From Novosphingobium sp. KCTC 2891 (GTDB lineage: Bacteria; Pseudomonadota; Alphaproteobacteria; Sphingomonadales; Sphingomonadaceae), in contig NZ_JAPCZG010000005.1 of assembly GCF_025938155.1 (NCBI RefSeq), positions 233,977 to 297,976 on the forward strand: DNA of 64,000 nucleotides, read 5' to 3'. A program made the translations under genes and the position numbers. Positions 8,807 through 18,129 of this stretch are shown piece by piece. Positions within the stretch are counted from its first letter, which is position 1, and each line of letters starts with the position of its first letter. The notes under the pieces were generated by a model. It saw only the letters and a list, made by a program, of their open reading frames with translations. It did no database searches and had not been told where the DNA came from.

Positions 8807-8824
8807 CCATAATGGATTTTATGG
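8807..8824. promoter_or_regulatory. Candidate LysR operator
   Basis: CCATAA, TGGATT, TTATGG is a perfect 6-6-6 dyad, with core ATAA-N6-TTAT close to the LysR-type T-N11-A pattern. It sits 9-26 bases upstream of the LysR start in the 207-bp divergent region shared with the efflux operon. Binding is inferred. Confidence 0.45.
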
Positions 8825-9005
8825 GCGCCCTCCACTACACTTGTTTTCGCGCGCAGGGCCAAGGCGATAGGATGGACAATCACTTCCCTTTCCATGCCTC
8901 GATGATGCTGACGATCTCCATGATCGGGCGGCCACGCGCTGCCCTTCCCTTTCCGGTCCGCTCCTCGTCAGCGAGAGTCGCGCGCCGCGCGTCGGGGAGG
9001 CGTGC

Positions 9006-10880
9006 GTGAGCGTCCTCACGCTGGATTCGCTGGCCTATTCGGCCAAGTGCATGGTCGCGGCCATCGCGGCGCTGGGGATCAGCCTCGCCATCGGGCTGCC
9101 CATGCCGTTCTGGGCCATGACCACGGCCTATCTCATCAGCAGCCCGCTTTCGGGCGCGACCCGGTCGAAGGCGATCTATCGCTTCCTCGGCACGCTGATC
9201 GGCGCGGCGGTGGCGGTCGCGCTGGTTCCGATGCTGGTCGGCTGGCCGGAACTGCTGAGCATCGCGCTGGCGCTGTGGGTGGGCGGATGCCTCGCCGTGT
9301 CCCTGCTCGACCGCTCGCCGCGCTCCTACGTGCTGATGCTGGCGGGCTATACGGCCACGCTGATCGCGTTTCCCAGCGTGGAGCGGCCCGAGGCGATCTT
9401 CGACCTTGCCGCCGCGCGCGTGACCGAGATCGGGCTGGGCATCGCCTGCTCTACGGTTGTCCACAGCGTGTTCTGGCCGCGATCGGTGGCCGATGTGCTC
9501 GGTCCCCGGCTGCGTTCGTGGCTGGCGGACGCGCGGACCTGGCGCGACGATATCGTCACGGGCGTGCGCCCGCCCGCGACCGACCACGACCGCCACCGCC
9601 TCGCCTCCGACGCGGTGGAATGTGCGCTGCTGGCAACGCATGTGCCGTTCGACACCTCGCACTGGCGCGAGGCGAGCGGCACGGTCCAGGCCCTGCTGCG
9701 CCGGATGCTGCTGCTGCTGCCGCTGCTGTCGGGGCTTGGCGATCGCCGTGCGGCGCTGGAGAACGCAGAGGGCGCGTGGTCCGGGCTGCTGCAGGAAAGC
9801 TATGATGTCCGCGCGGCTGAATCCGCGGCGGCGCTGGACGAGTGCGACCGGTTGCTGGACCATCTGGATCATCTGGAAGGCCCCTCTCCGCTGCCGGCGG
9901 GCGAACTGGGTCGCGGCATCAAGCTGCACGCAGATCCCGGCATGGCGCTGCTGTCCGGCGCATCGGCGGCCCTCTCGATCGGCCTGTGCTGCATCATCTG
10001 GATTGCCACCGGCTGGGCCGACGGCGCCACGGCGGCGGCGATGATCGGGATTTTCTGCTGCCTGTTCGCCGCGCTCGACAATCCGGTGCCGGCGATCCTG
10101 CGCTTTGGCGCGGCGATCATCGCGGGCATTCCGCTGGCGGCGGTCTATCTCTTCGCGATCCTGCCGGCGATCGACGGCTTCGTACCGCTGGCGCTGGTGC
10201 TTTCGGTGCCGCTGCTCGTCATCGGGCTGTTCGTGAGCCATCCGCGCCACGCCCAGCCGGCTGTCGCCATGGTCATGGGATTTTGCAGCGCAATGGCGAT
10301 TCAAGAGACTTACTCGGCAGACTTCGCGCGGTTTCTCAACACCAACCTTGGCCAGATCGTGGCAGTGGTGCTGGCCGCGGGCGTCACCGCAGGCCTGCGC
10401 ACGATCGGCAGCGAGGCGGCGATCACCCGGCTCAACCGGCGGTTGATGAACGCCATCGCCGGACTTGCCAGCGCACGGACGCCGCCGGACCGCGATGCGA
10501 CGCTGAGCCGCGCAACTGATCGCCTGGCACTGATCTCGGAACGGCTGGGCAGCGATTCCGGCCCGGCCGAGACGGGCCTGCGCGAAGTCCGGATCGCGCT
10601 CAACGTGGTCAGCATCCAGCACTTGCGTTTCGCCGCCGACCGCCGGCTGGGGCTGGCACTGGCGCGCGTGCTGCGCGATCTGGCGCGCTGGTTTGGCGCG
10701 CACGCGAAAGGCGAACCGCCTGACCGGCTGCTGGGCCGCCTCGATGCCGCGCTGCGCCTGACGCTGGGCGGCGAACCGGCTGGCGAAGCGACGCGGGCCG
10801 AAGGACGCGCCGCGCTCGTCGCCCTGCGCCGCAACCTGTTCCCGCAAGCCCTTCCCTTTGTTCCGGAGCCGGGCCGATGA
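9006..10880 (+). CDS. FUSC-family inner-membrane efflux protein (AaeB-like)
   Basis: 624 residues, matching AaeB and fusaric-acid-resistance proteins. Two hydrophobic bundles (about residues 15-160 and 330-480) are separated by a soluble helical region, giving the repeated FUSC layout. The C-terminal part is soluble. These proteins act with a DUF1656 peptide and a HlyD adaptor to export aromatic carboxylates or similar weak acids using the proton gradient. The GTG at 9006 is preceded by GGGGAGGC. The stop overlaps the DUF1656 start in ATGA, showing a tightly coupled operon. A divergent LysR gene lies upstream. The substrate is unknown. Confidence 0.9.
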   Translation: MSVLTLDSLAYSAKCMVAAIAALGISLAIGLPMPFWAMTTAYLISSPLSGATRSKAIYRFLGTLIGAAVAVALVPMLVGWPELLSIALALWVGGCLAVSLLDRSPRSYVLMLAGYTATLIAFPSVERPEAIFDLAAARVTEIGLGIACSTVVHSVFWPRSVADVLGPRLRSWLADARTWRDDIVTGVRPPATDHDRHRLASDAVECALLATHVPFDTSHWREASGTVQALLRRMLLLLPLLSGLGDRRAALENAEGAWSGLLQESYDVRAAESAAALDECDRLLDHLDHLEGPSPLPAGELGRGIKLHADPGMALLSGASAALSIGLCCIIWIATGWADGATAAAMIGIFCCLFAALDNPVPAILRFGAAIIAGIPLAAVYLFAILPAIDGFVPLALVLSVPLLVIGLFVSHPRHAQPAVAMVMGFCSAMAIQETYSADFARFLNTNLGQIVAVVLAAGVTAGLRTIGSEAAITRLNRRLMNAIAGLASARTPPDRDATLSRATDRLALISERLGSDSGPAETGLREVRIALNVVSIQHLRFAADRRLGLALARVLRDLARWFGAHAKGEPPDRLLGRLDAALRLTLGGEPAGEATRAEGRAALVALRRNLFPQALPFVPEPGR

Positions 10881-11089
10881 ATACCGAATATACCTTCGGC
10901 GACGTGTTCGTCGCGGCGCCGCCGGTCAATGCCGGGATAGCGCTGCTGATTGCGCTGGTGCTGCACCGCTTGCTGGTGGCGATCCGCTTCTATCGCTGGG
11001 TCTGGCACCCTGTATTGTTCGACACCGCGATGTTCGTCGCCATCTGGGCGCTGATGACGACCTGGCCGCTGCCCTTTCTTCACGGATGA
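10877..11089 (+). CDS. DUF1656 small membrane protein (AaeX-like)
   Basis: 70 residues with two transmembrane helices (about 18-34 and 46-64) and the family's typical layout, including 'RFYRWVWHPVLFDTAMFVA'. DUF1656 proteins such as AaeX accompany FUSC/HlyD exporters and probably belong to the inner-membrane complex, though the molecular role is undefined. Start and stop both overlap neighbours in ATGA junctions (10877-10880 and 11086-11089), so translation is coupled in both directions. Confidence 0.9.
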   Translation: MNTEYTFGDVFVAAPPVNAGIALLIALVLHRLLVAIRFYRWVWHPVLFDTAMFVAIWALMTTWPLPFLHG

Positions 11090-12066
11090 CCCCCATGACC
11101 ACCTCGTTCCTTCCCGCACCCAAGCAGATGATCCGGCTAGCCACGACAGGCGCGCTGGTCCTCGCCGCGCTGATCGGCGGCAAGGCGCTCATCACCTATT
11201 ACGAATCCGATCCGTGGACGCGCGATGGCCGCGTGCGGGCGGATATCGTGCAGGTGGCGCCCGACGTGGCAGGGCTGGTCACGCAGGTCTACGTGACGCA
11301 CGACCAGAAGGTGCACCGGGGCGACGTGCTGTTCGAGATCGACCCCTCTCGCTACAAGCTCGCGCTGCAGCAGGCGACGACGCAGATCGACGAGGCCCAG
11401 GCCAGCGCCGCCTCCGCCCGCGCCGCCGCGATGCGCGCGATGGCCAAGCTGGCCGAGGCGCGGCGAGAGGCATCGCGCAACCGCGGCCTGGGCGATCTGG
11501 TGGCCGCCGAGACGACCGAGCAGAGCGAGACCAGCGTCGCCGAGGGCCAGGCCGCACTGGCTGAAGCGCGCGCCGCGCAGGAATCAGCCGCCGCCAAGCT
11601 GGAAGTTGCCCGCGATGCCCGCAACCTGGCCTTGCTGAACCTGTCGCGCACCCGCGTGGTCGCGCCGATCGACGGTACGCTGTCGGATATGCCGCTGCGG
11701 GTGGGCAACTACGTCAGCCCCGGCAACCCGGTGATGGCGCTGATCGACATCGCCAGCCTGCGCGTGGAAGGCTATTTCGAGGAGACCAAGCTGCCGCGCG
11801 TCCACATCGGGCAGGCCGCGACCGTCCGCCTGATGGGCGAGAAGAAGGCGCTTACCGGCCATGTCGTGTCGATCGCAGCGGCAATCGAGGACCATGATCG
11901 CAGCGCCACCAAGAACCTGCTGCCCGCGATCAACCCCACCTTCAGCTGGGTCCGCCTTGCGCAGCGCATCCCCGTGCGCATCAAGCTGGACAATCCACCG
12001 GCAGACATCGCCCTGATCGCGGGGCGCACCGGCTCCGTGTCGCTGACCATGGACGACAAGCGGTGA
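11086..12066 (+). CDS. HlyD-family periplasmic adaptor (AaeA/EmrA-like)
   Basis: About 326 residues. One N-terminal transmembrane helix (about residues 15-35) is followed by the lipoyl half-motif 'VQVAPDVAGLVTQVYVTHDQ', a long Ala-rich coiled-coil hairpin (about 95-200), the second lipoyl half 'SRTRVVAPIDGTLSDM' and a beta-barrel domain. It bridges the inner-membrane FUSC pump and the outer-membrane factor. Two close in-frame starts exist: ATG 11086, which overlaps the previous stop in ATGA, and ATG 11095; the first was taken for coupling. The stop overlaps the GTG of the next gene. Confidence 0.92.
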   Translation: MTPMTTSFLPAPKQMIRLATTGALVLAALIGGKALITYYESDPWTRDGRVRADIVQVAPDVAGLVTQVYVTHDQKVHRGDVLFEIDPSRYKLALQQATTQIDEAQASAASARAAAMRAMAKLAEARREASRNRGLGDLVAAETTEQSETSVAEGQAALAEARAAQESAAAKLEVARDARNLALLNLSRTRVVAPIDGTLSDMPLRVGNYVSPGNPVMALIDIASLRVEGYFEETKLPRVHIGQAATVRLMGEKKALTGHVVSIAAAIEDHDRSATKNLLPAINPTFSWVRLAQRIPVRIKLDNPPADIALIAGRTGSVSLTMDDKR

Positions 12067-13490
12067 GCGGGCCGAGCTTCCTGCGCGCCGCGTTGACCGG
12101 CGTCGCCACGATGGCCCTTGCTGCCTGCACCGTGGGGCCGGACTATCATCTGCCGCAAAAGGCGGCAGTGAACCTGCCCGCCGCGAACGGCCCGCTTGGC
12201 CAGGAGCCGGGGCCGCGCTCCGGGCTGACCCGCCCGGACGACCTGCCGCCGCGCTGGTGGCACATGTACGACGACCCGGTGCTCGACCAGCTCGAGGAAC
12301 AGGCGCTGGCGGGGAACACCGAACTGCGCGTGGCAGCGGCCAATCTCGCCCGCGCGCAATCGATGACCCGCGCGGCGGAAGGCGCCAACGAGCCGGAATT
12401 CAGCGTCGAGGCGGCAGCGCAGCGCGCGCGGCTTTCCGGAGAATCCTTCTTGCTGCCGGAATCGCTGCCCGTGGCCAACCTGGGCCATGTCGGCGTGGAG
12501 ATGAGCTACCAGCTCGACCTGTTCGGGCGCGTCCGCCGCTCGGTGGAAGCCGCGCGTGCCGACGAGGAGACCGACGAGGCGCTGATGGGCGCGGTCAAGG
12601 TCACGCTGGCGGCCGAAGTGGCGCGGGCCTACCTCGCCCATTGCGGCGCGCAGGAAGGTGGCGACCTCGCCGAAGCCGCGCTCAAGGTGCAGGAGCGCAT
12701 CGCGGACAGCGCGCGGCGGCTGGCGGCGGCCGGGCGCACAAGCACGATCGAAGTGACCGCGGCGGAAGGCCGCGTGGCGCAGGCGCGGGCGGAGATACCG
12801 CTTCACGCCGCCCGGTCGCGCGCGGCGCTCTATCGGCTCGCCTTCCTGATGGGACGCGCTCCTGCCGATTTCCCCCGCGAAGCGCTGGCGTGCCGGCGCC
12901 TGCCGATGATCGCCCGGCCGCTGCCCGTGGGCGACGGCGCGGCGCTGCTGGCGCGGCGGCCGGACGTGCGCGCCGCCGAACGGCAGCTGGCGGCGGCCAC
13001 CGCGCGCATCGGCGTCGCCACCGCCGATCTTTACCCGCACATCGGCTTCGGCATCTCCGCCGGATCCACCGGGTTCCTTGCGGACATCGGCAAGGCGGCG
13101 GCCAACAGCTGGGGCATCGGATCGCTGATCCAGTGGGCGTTCCCCGGTGCCGGCGCGCGCGAACGGGTGCGCGCGGCTCATGCCGACACCGACCGGGCAC
13201 TGGCCCGCTTCGACGGCGTGGTACTGGGCGCGCTGCGCGAGACCGAGACCGCGTTGTCCTCGTACCAGCACGATCACGACCGCGCGCTGGCGCTGGCGGA
13301 CGCGCGCGATGCCGAGGAGCGCGCCGCCGAGGAGCAGAAGCGGCTCCACGATGCCGGCCGGGCGCCGGTGCAGGCCGATCTGGGCGGACAATTCGCCCTG
13401 GTCGCCGCGCGTGCGCGCGAACTGGCCGGGCGCGAGGCCGTGGCGCAGGACCAGGTCACGCTGTTCCTCGCCCTGGGCGGAGGATGGTAG
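12063..13490 (+). CDS. NodT-type outer-membrane efflux lipoprotein
   Basis: 475 residues. It starts with a lipoprotein signal, lipobox LAAC at Cys22, then 'CTVGPDYHLP', the hallmark of RND/NodT outer-membrane factors. Two repeated TolC-like helical-barrel segments follow (about 75-265 and 285-470), the second with 'LLARRPDVRAAERQLAAATA', a strongly conserved family signature. It forms the outer-membrane channel of the FUSC/HlyD exporter. The start is a GTG overlapping the HlyD stop. This completes a four-gene tripartite export operon. Confidence 0.93.
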   Translation: MSGPSFLRAALTGVATMALAACTVGPDYHLPQKAAVNLPAANGPLGQEPGPRSGLTRPDDLPPRWWHMYDDPVLDQLEEQALAGNTELRVAAANLARAQSMTRAAEGANEPEFSVEAAAQRARLSGESFLLPESLPVANLGHVGVEMSYQLDLFGRVRRSVEAARADEETDEALMGAVKVTLAAEVARAYLAHCGAQEGGDLAEAALKVQERIADSARRLAAAGRTSTIEVTAAEGRVAQARAEIPLHAARSRAALYRLAFLMGRAPADFPREALACRRLPMIARPLPVGDGAALLARRPDVRAAERQLAAATARIGVATADLYPHIGFGISAGSTGFLADIGKAAANSWGIGSLIQWAFPGAGARERVRAAHADTDRALARFDGVVLGALRETETALSSYQHDHDRALALADARDAEERAAEEQKRLHDAGRAPVQADLGGQFALVAARARELAGREAVAQDQVTLFLALGGGW

Positions 13491-13556
13491 GCCGCGCAAG
13501 TGTTGCGAAGCGGCGGTAGCAGGGCCATATCCGGCCCAGTAGAGGAGCGTTCCGCC

Positions 13557-13940
13557 GTGCCCGATGCAGAAATCAGCGAAGTCGACATTGCCCGCCTAGT
13601 CCCCGCGTTCTACGCGCGCGTCCGGCAAGATCCGGTCTTGGGGCCGATCTTCGACGGCGCGATCCACGATTGGCCCGAACATCTTGGAAAGTTGCAGGAT
13701 TTCTGGTCATCGGTGATGCTCTCCAGCGGGCGCTACAAAGGCCAGCCGATGGTCGCGCATGTCCGCCAGGAAACGCACATGACCGCCGGGAACTTCGGCC
13801 GCTGGCTGGAGCTGTGGCGCGAGACCACCGAGGAATTGCTCGGCCCCGACAAGGCGCAGGCGTTCCAGGCCAAGGCCGACCGCATTGCCGAAAGCCTGCA
13901 ACTGGGGGTGCAGTTCCACCGCAATCGGCGCGCGGCGTGA
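13557..13940 (+). CDS. Group III truncated haemoglobin
   Basis: About 127 residues, the normal size for a trHb3. Family features are 'LVPAFYARVRQDPVLGPIFD', 'WPEHLGKLQDFWSSVML', 'GRYKGQPMVAHVRQ' and the following His-containing F-helix region. The protein binds haem and probably handles O2, NO or peroxide; Campylobacter Ctb is the best-known relative. The GTG at 13557 is supported by AGAGGAG; a longer reading frame upstream has no ribosome site. Its stop shares a base with the next start (TGATG), coupling it to the DUF1971-like gene. Confidence 0.88.
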   Translation: MPDAEISEVDIARLVPAFYARVRQDPVLGPIFDGAIHDWPEHLGKLQDFWSSVMLSSGRYKGQPMVAHVRQETHMTAGNFGRWLELWRETTEELLGPDKAQAFQAKADRIAESLQLGVQFHRNRRAA

Positions 13941-14245
13941 TGGCGGCGCTTCCATCAGGCGCGCAGCCCTACAAGCGCACCCCCACATTCACGGAAGACA
14001 GCGTGCCCGCGGGCCTGCTCAAGGATCATTCGACCAAGGACGGGACGTGGGGCCTGATCCGGGTGGAAGAAGGCCGGCTGCGCTATATCATCACCGATCC
14101 GCGCCGGGCGGCCGACGAACGCGTGCTGGAACCGGGCGGTGATCCGGGACTGGTCGAACCGACCATCCTGCACCGTGTCGAGCCGATCGGGAGCGTCCGC
14201 TTCCACGTCGAGTTCCTGCGCGAGGACAACACGGGCGAGGAATAG
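13940..14245 (+). CDS. DUF1971-like (YeaR/TehB-type cupin-like) protein
   Basis: About 101 residues. Key segments are 'PYKRTPTFTEDSVPAGLLKD', 'GTWGLIRVEEGRLRYII' and a closing 'SVRFHVEFLRE', the compact beta-barrel pattern of the DUF1971 family found at the C-terminus of TehB and in nitrate/nitrite-induced YeaR. Translation is coupled to the truncated haemoglobin by TGATG. The pairing suggests a nitrosative, redox or tellurite-type stress function, by analogy only. Confidence 0.8.
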   Translation: MAALPSGAQPYKRTPTFTEDSVPAGLLKDHSTKDGTWGLIRVEEGRLRYIITDPRRAADERVLEPGGDPGLVEPTILHRVEPIGSVRFHVEFLREDNTGEE

Positions 14246-14321
14246 GCGGCGGGCCGTCCATGACAGCAAGTTAATCCGGCTCTCACCACCGGGACAGCTG
14301 GCGCTGCGTAGAAACGGCATC

Positions 14322-15050
14322 ATGGCCGTCCGCCCATCCCACCGGAAACTGTTCGCGTTGATCGCGGCCCTGCCGATCCTGGCCTTCGCCACGATGGCTG
14401 TCGGCGGCTATTTCGACCGGGACGCCGTTCGCTACCTTGATCCCACGACGCCGCGTACCACCGATCTGGTGGCGGTGTACCTTTCGGGCGACATGGGGCT
14501 GGACGTGGGCGCGGGCGAAGGCGCCGTCGCGGCCTTGCGCGGGCGCGGAATCCCCGTGCTCGCGGTCAATTCCTCGGCGCTGTTCGGCATCGGGCGTGAT
14601 CGGGCCTATGTCGATGCCCTGGTCGCCGATGCGGCGGCGCAGGCCGTGGCGCGCAGCGGCGCCAGCCGGGTCGCGCTGATCGGCAATTCCTTCGGCGCCG
14701 ACGTGCTTGGCACCGGCATCGGCACCCTGCCCGCCGACTTGCGCGCCCGGATCGCATCGGTGGTGCTGGTGGTGCCGGGAACCACCGTGTTCTTCCACGC
14801 CAATCCCAGCGGCCTGTTCTATCAGGGGCGGCCCGACAGCGACCCCCGCCGAACCGCACGCCTGCTGCGCGGCCTGCCGGTGACCTGCATCTACGGCAGC
14901 CGCGAGGACGAAAGCCTGTGCCGCGCGCCCGAACTGGCCCGGGCGCGCCGCGTCGCGATCGACGACGGGCACCTGATGCTGCGGCATTACGATGCGCTGG
15001 CGAGCGCCATCGCCGACGCAGCGCTCGCTCCCCCCGGCCCGATGCTCTGA
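14322..15050 (+). CDS. VirJ/AcvB-family alpha/beta hydrolase
   Basis: About 242 residues, with an N-terminal hydrophobic signal or anchor (about 11-30), so periplasmic. The fold includes 'VAVYLSGDMGLDVGAGEGAV', 'SRVALIGNSFGADVLG' (nucleophile elbow G-N-S-F-G) and a late 'IDDGHLMLRHYD' with a probable catalytic His. This is the virulence-protein VirJ/AcvB domain; in Agrobacterium, AcvB hydrolyses lysyl-phosphatidylglycerol. That fits well because an MprF-type lysyl-PG synthase lies two genes downstream on the same strand, as in rhizobial lpiA-acvB pairs. The upstream ribosome site is weak. Confidence 0.85.
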   Translation: MAVRPSHRKLFALIAALPILAFATMAVGGYFDRDAVRYLDPTTPRTTDLVAVYLSGDMGLDVGAGEGAVAALRGRGIPVLAVNSSALFGIGRDRAYVDALVADAAAQAVARSGASRVALIGNSFGADVLGTGIGTLPADLRARIASVVLVVPGTTVFFHANPSGLFYQGRPDSDPRRTARLLRGLPVTCIYGSREDESLCRAPELARARRVAIDDGHLMLRHYDALASAIADAALAPPGPML

Positions 15051-15101
15051 CGTCCTGCAACGCTCGATCGTCTGCCTGAGCAAACCGAAAGTCGCCTGCC
15101 C

Positions 15102-15503
15102 GTGCCCCTTTCCGCCCCTCTTCTCCCGGTCCTCGCCCTTGCGGCGGCGGCGATGTCGCCTGCCGCAGATCCGCTATGCGGTGCATGGCGGAACGAAGAC
15201 GGCTCGGTATCGGTGCGCGTGGATCCGTGCGGCGGCAAGCTGTGCGGCACGGTCACCAGCGCATCGGCCACTGCGATGGCGGATGCACGGGATGGCGGCA
15301 CCGAGCACCTGATCGGCACGCCACTGCTCGAAGGATACCGCCGCGACGGGCGAAACCACTGGAGCGGCACGGTGTTCGTGCCCGACCTGGGCCATCGCTT
15401 TTCGTCGCACATCGTCATGCTCGATCACAACCACGCGCGCATAGCCGGGTGCCTGATCAGCCATTTCCTCTGCCAGTCGCAGCTCTGGCAACGCCAGCCA
15501 TGA
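15102..15503 (+). CDS. DUF2147 family exported protein
   Basis: 133 residues with an N-terminal signal peptide (about 1-22). The mature part starts 'DPLCGAWRNEDGSVSVRVDP' and contains 'GGKLCGTV', the strand-turn pattern of DUF2147 proteins, which are small predicted lipocalin-like periplasmic proteins of unknown function. Four or more Cys residues suggest disulfides. The start is GTG. The stop overlaps the next gene's ATG in ATGA, so it is co-translated with the MprF-like protein and belongs to the lysyl-PG module by position. Confidence 0.82.
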   Translation: MPLSAPLLPVLALAAAAMSPAADPLCGAWRNEDGSVSVRVDPCGGKLCGTVTSASATAMADARDGGTEHLIGTPLLEGYRRDGRNHWSGTVFVPDLGHRFSSHIVMLDHNHARIAGCLISHFLCQSQLWQRQP

Positions 15504-18115
15504 CCCCGGCCGCCGATCATTTTGCGGATTGGGTCGCCGCTCCCGGCTGGCGACCGGTATGGCGCACGCTTGCCGTTGCCGTGCCGGGAGCACTGGTGGC
15601 CGCGTTCCTCTGGCACGTCGGTGCCCGCCTGGCGCACGAGATCAGCCCGGCCGCAGCGCTGGCCGCGTTGCGCGGGCTGGCGTGGCAGCACCTTGCGCTG
15701 GCAATCGCGCTGACCGCCGCGAGCTATCTGCTGCTGACCTTCTACGACCGGCTGGCACAGCGCCTGCTGGGCGTGCGCGTGCCCATCAACGTGACGATGC
15801 GCGCGGCTTTCACCAGCTATGCCCTGTCGCACACGCTGGGCTTCGGCGCGCTGACCGGCGGATCCGCGCGGCTGCGCATCTATGGTCGGGCGGGCGTGCC
15901 GGCGGCGACGGTCGCCAAGATCGTGGTCATCGCGGGCGTTTCGTTCTGGATCGGCGTGGCGGTGGCGACGGGTGCGGCGATGCTCTCCATGCGGACGGCG
16001 CTGGCCTTCGGCGGGCTGAAGATCACTCCGCACGCGGCGCACGCGGCTGGCCTTGCGGTGCTGGCGGCGGTGATGTGCCTTATCGCGGCAACCGCCCTGC
16101 GCCCGGCAGCCATGGCGCGGCTGTTCCGGCTGGTGGAAGCGCCCGGCCCGTCCAGCGTGATCGCGCTGGCGCTCGTCTCCACGGCCGACCTCGCCTGTTC
16201 AAGCCTTGCGCTCTATGTGCTGCTGCCCCACGCCGAGTGGCACTTCGCGCGCTTCATGCTGGCCTATGCGATGGGCATCACCCTAGGCCTGGTCACACAC
16301 GTTCCGGGTGGCATCGGCGTGTTCGAGGCCGTCATCCTCGCCGCGCTGGGGGCCACCGACGCCGGCACGGCCGGCACGGTCCTGGCGGCGTTGCTCGCTT
16401 ACCGCGTGATCTATTATTTCCTGCCGCTCGTCATCGCGCTGCTGCTCAACGGTGCGATCGAGACGGCACCGGCGGTGCGGCCCGGCGCGCGCCTGTTCAT
16501 GCGGCTGACCGGACCTGCCCGCCGGCTTGCGCTGGCGCTCAGCCCCGCGTTCTTCGGCGCGATGAGCTTTGCCGGCGGACTGGTGCTGCTGCTGTCGGGC
16601 GCGCTGCCCGCCGAACACGCGCGGCTGCACGATCTGGTCAACCTGCTGCCCTTGCCTTTCATCGAGACCTCGCACCTCGCCGCCAGCCTTGTCGGTACCG
16701 GTCTGCTGCTGGTCGCCCCCGCGCTTGCCGCGCGGCTCGCCAGCGGGATGCGCGCGGCGCGAGTGCTGTTCTTCCTCGGCGCCATGTTCTCGCTCGCCAA
16801 GGGGCTGGATTTCGAGGAAGCCGCCGTCATGCTGGGCATGGCCACGCTGCTGCAACTGGCTGCACCGGCATTCTACCGGGGGCGGACGGGCGCCTTTTCC
16901 ACGCACAACCTGCCCTGGCTGATCGCGGCGGCGATTGCGGTGATGGTGGCGACTGGCATCGGCACCACGTTCTACAACGCCGATCACTTCCGCTCGGACC
17001 TGTGGTGGCATTTCGCGCTCTACGGCGACGGATCACGCGCGCTGCGGGCCAGTTTCGGCGCCAGCGTGCTCGTGACCGCCTTCGCCATGCGCGAATGGAT
17101 GACCCGGCCGCGCGCGATCGGCGGACAGACGGTGCTCCCGGCCGATGTGGCAGCGCGGGCGATGGCCGCCGCGCCCCGCAGCGACGCCGCGCTCGCCTTC
17201 ACCGGCGACAAGCGGTTCCTGATCGGCGCTGCGGGTGACAGTTTCCTGATGTTCCGTCCGCAGGGGCGCACCTGGGTGGTGATGGGCGATCCGGTGGGGC
17301 CGCGCGCGCGATGGAGCGAACTGGTGTGGGATCTGCGCCGGCTCGCCGATCTGAGCAACGCGCTGCTCTGCTTCTATCAGGCGAGCGAGGCCATGCTGCC
17401 GGTACTGGTCGAACTCGGCCTGTCGACGATGAAATACGGTGAGGAAGCGATCGTCGATCCGCAAGCCTTCACCCTTCAGGGCAGCCGCATGAAGGGGCTT
17501 CGCAACAGCCACGCGCGCGCGGTCCGCGAGGGGCTGTCGCTGATGGTGGTGCCACGGGTGGACGTGCCGCGCTGGCTGCCGTTGCTCGCGCCCATCTCCG
17601 ACGGCTGGCTGGCTGCGCAGAACGCGCAGGAAAAGGGTTTCAGCCTGGGCCGGTTCGATCCGCTCTACCTGACCCGGTTCGACATGGCGGTGGTGATGCG
17701 CGGCGGAGCGCCGGTCGCCTTCGCCAACCTGTGGCGCTCGGGCGACGGCGCGGAAATGTCGGTGGACCTGATGCGCCAGTCGGAGGCGGCGCCGCCAGGG
17801 ACGATGGACTTCCTGCTGGTCGAGCTGATCCTGCTGGCCGGACGGCAGGGCTGCAGCCGCTTCAACCTGGGCCTTGCCCCGCTTTCAGGACTGCCGGGCG
17901 GACGGCTCGCACCGTTCTGGGCGCGGCTGGCGCGGGTCGCCTACGACCTTGGCGGCGCGCTTTACAACTTCGCGGGCCTGCGTTTCTACAAGCAGAAGTT
18001 CATGCCCGCGTGGGAAAGCCGCTATGTCGCCTGCCCGCAGGGACCGGCCGGTTTCTTCGCGGTGGGGGCGGTGATTGCCCTGGTCTCCGGCGGCGGCTCG
18101 AACGGGCGCGCCTGA
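15500..18115 (+). CDS. mprF: Bifunctional lysylphosphatidylglycerol flippase/synthetase
   Basis: About 871 residues. The N-terminal two-thirds is a polytopic membrane domain of about 14 helices with the UPF0104/flippase-type 'SHTLGFGALTGGSARLRIYG' and 'GLVTHVPGGIGVFEAVIL'. The C-terminal region (about 560-865) is the DUF2156 GNAT-like lysyl transferase, with 'LGLAPLSGLPG' and 'YNFAGLRFYKQKFMPAWE' near the end. It transfers lysine from Lys-tRNA to phosphatidylglycerol and flips the product, lowering surface charge and giving resistance to cationic peptides and acid. ATGA overlap with DUF2147 and a nearby VirJ/AcvB hydrolase form a lysyl-PG synthesis and turnover module. Confidence 0.93.
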   Translation: MTPAADHFADWVAAPGWRPVWRTLAVAVPGALVAAFLWHVGARLAHEISPAAALAALRGLAWQHLALAIALTAASYLLLTFYDRLAQRLLGVRVPINVTMRAAFTSYALSHTLGFGALTGGSARLRIYGRAGVPAATVAKIVVIAGVSFWIGVAVATGAAMLSMRTALAFGGLKITPHAAHAAGLAVLAAVMCLIAATALRPAAMARLFRLVEAPGPSSVIALALVSTADLACSSLALYVLLPHAEWHFARFMLAYAMGITLGLVTHVPGGIGVFEAVILAALGATDAGTAGTVLAALLAYRVIYYFLPLVIALLLNGAIETAPAVRPGARLFMRLTGPARRLALALSPAFFGAMSFAGGLVLLLSGALPAEHARLHDLVNLLPLPFIETSHLAASLVGTGLLLVAPALAARLASGMRAARVLFFLGAMFSLAKGLDFEEAAVMLGMATLLQLAAPAFYRGRTGAFSTHNLPWLIAAAIAVMVATGIGTTFYNADHFRSDLWWHFALYGDGSRALRASFGASVLVTAFAMREWMTRPRAIGGQTVLPADVAARAMAAAPRSDAALAFTGDKRFLIGAAGDSFLMFRPQGRTWVVMGDPVGPRARWSELVWDLRRLADLSNALLCFYQASEAMLPVLVELGLSTMKYGEEAIVDPQAFTLQGSRMKGLRNSHARAVREGLSLMVVPRVDVPRWLPLLAPISDGWLAAQNAQEKGFSLGRFDPLYLTRFDMAVVMRGGAPVAFANLWRSGDGAEMSVDLMRQSEAAPPGTMDFLLVELILLAGRQGCSRFNLGLAPLSGLPGGRLAPFWARLARVAYDLGGALYNFAGLRFYKQKFMPAWESRYVACPQGPAGFFAVGAVIALVSGGGSNGRA

Positions 18116-18129
18116 CGAGAAAGGCGGCC

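Noticed and set aside
8880..10847. 655-codon minus-strand frame over the FUSC gene
   Set aside because: Arg/Gln/His-rich shadow without a start site; the plus strand has membrane helices and ATGA coupling.
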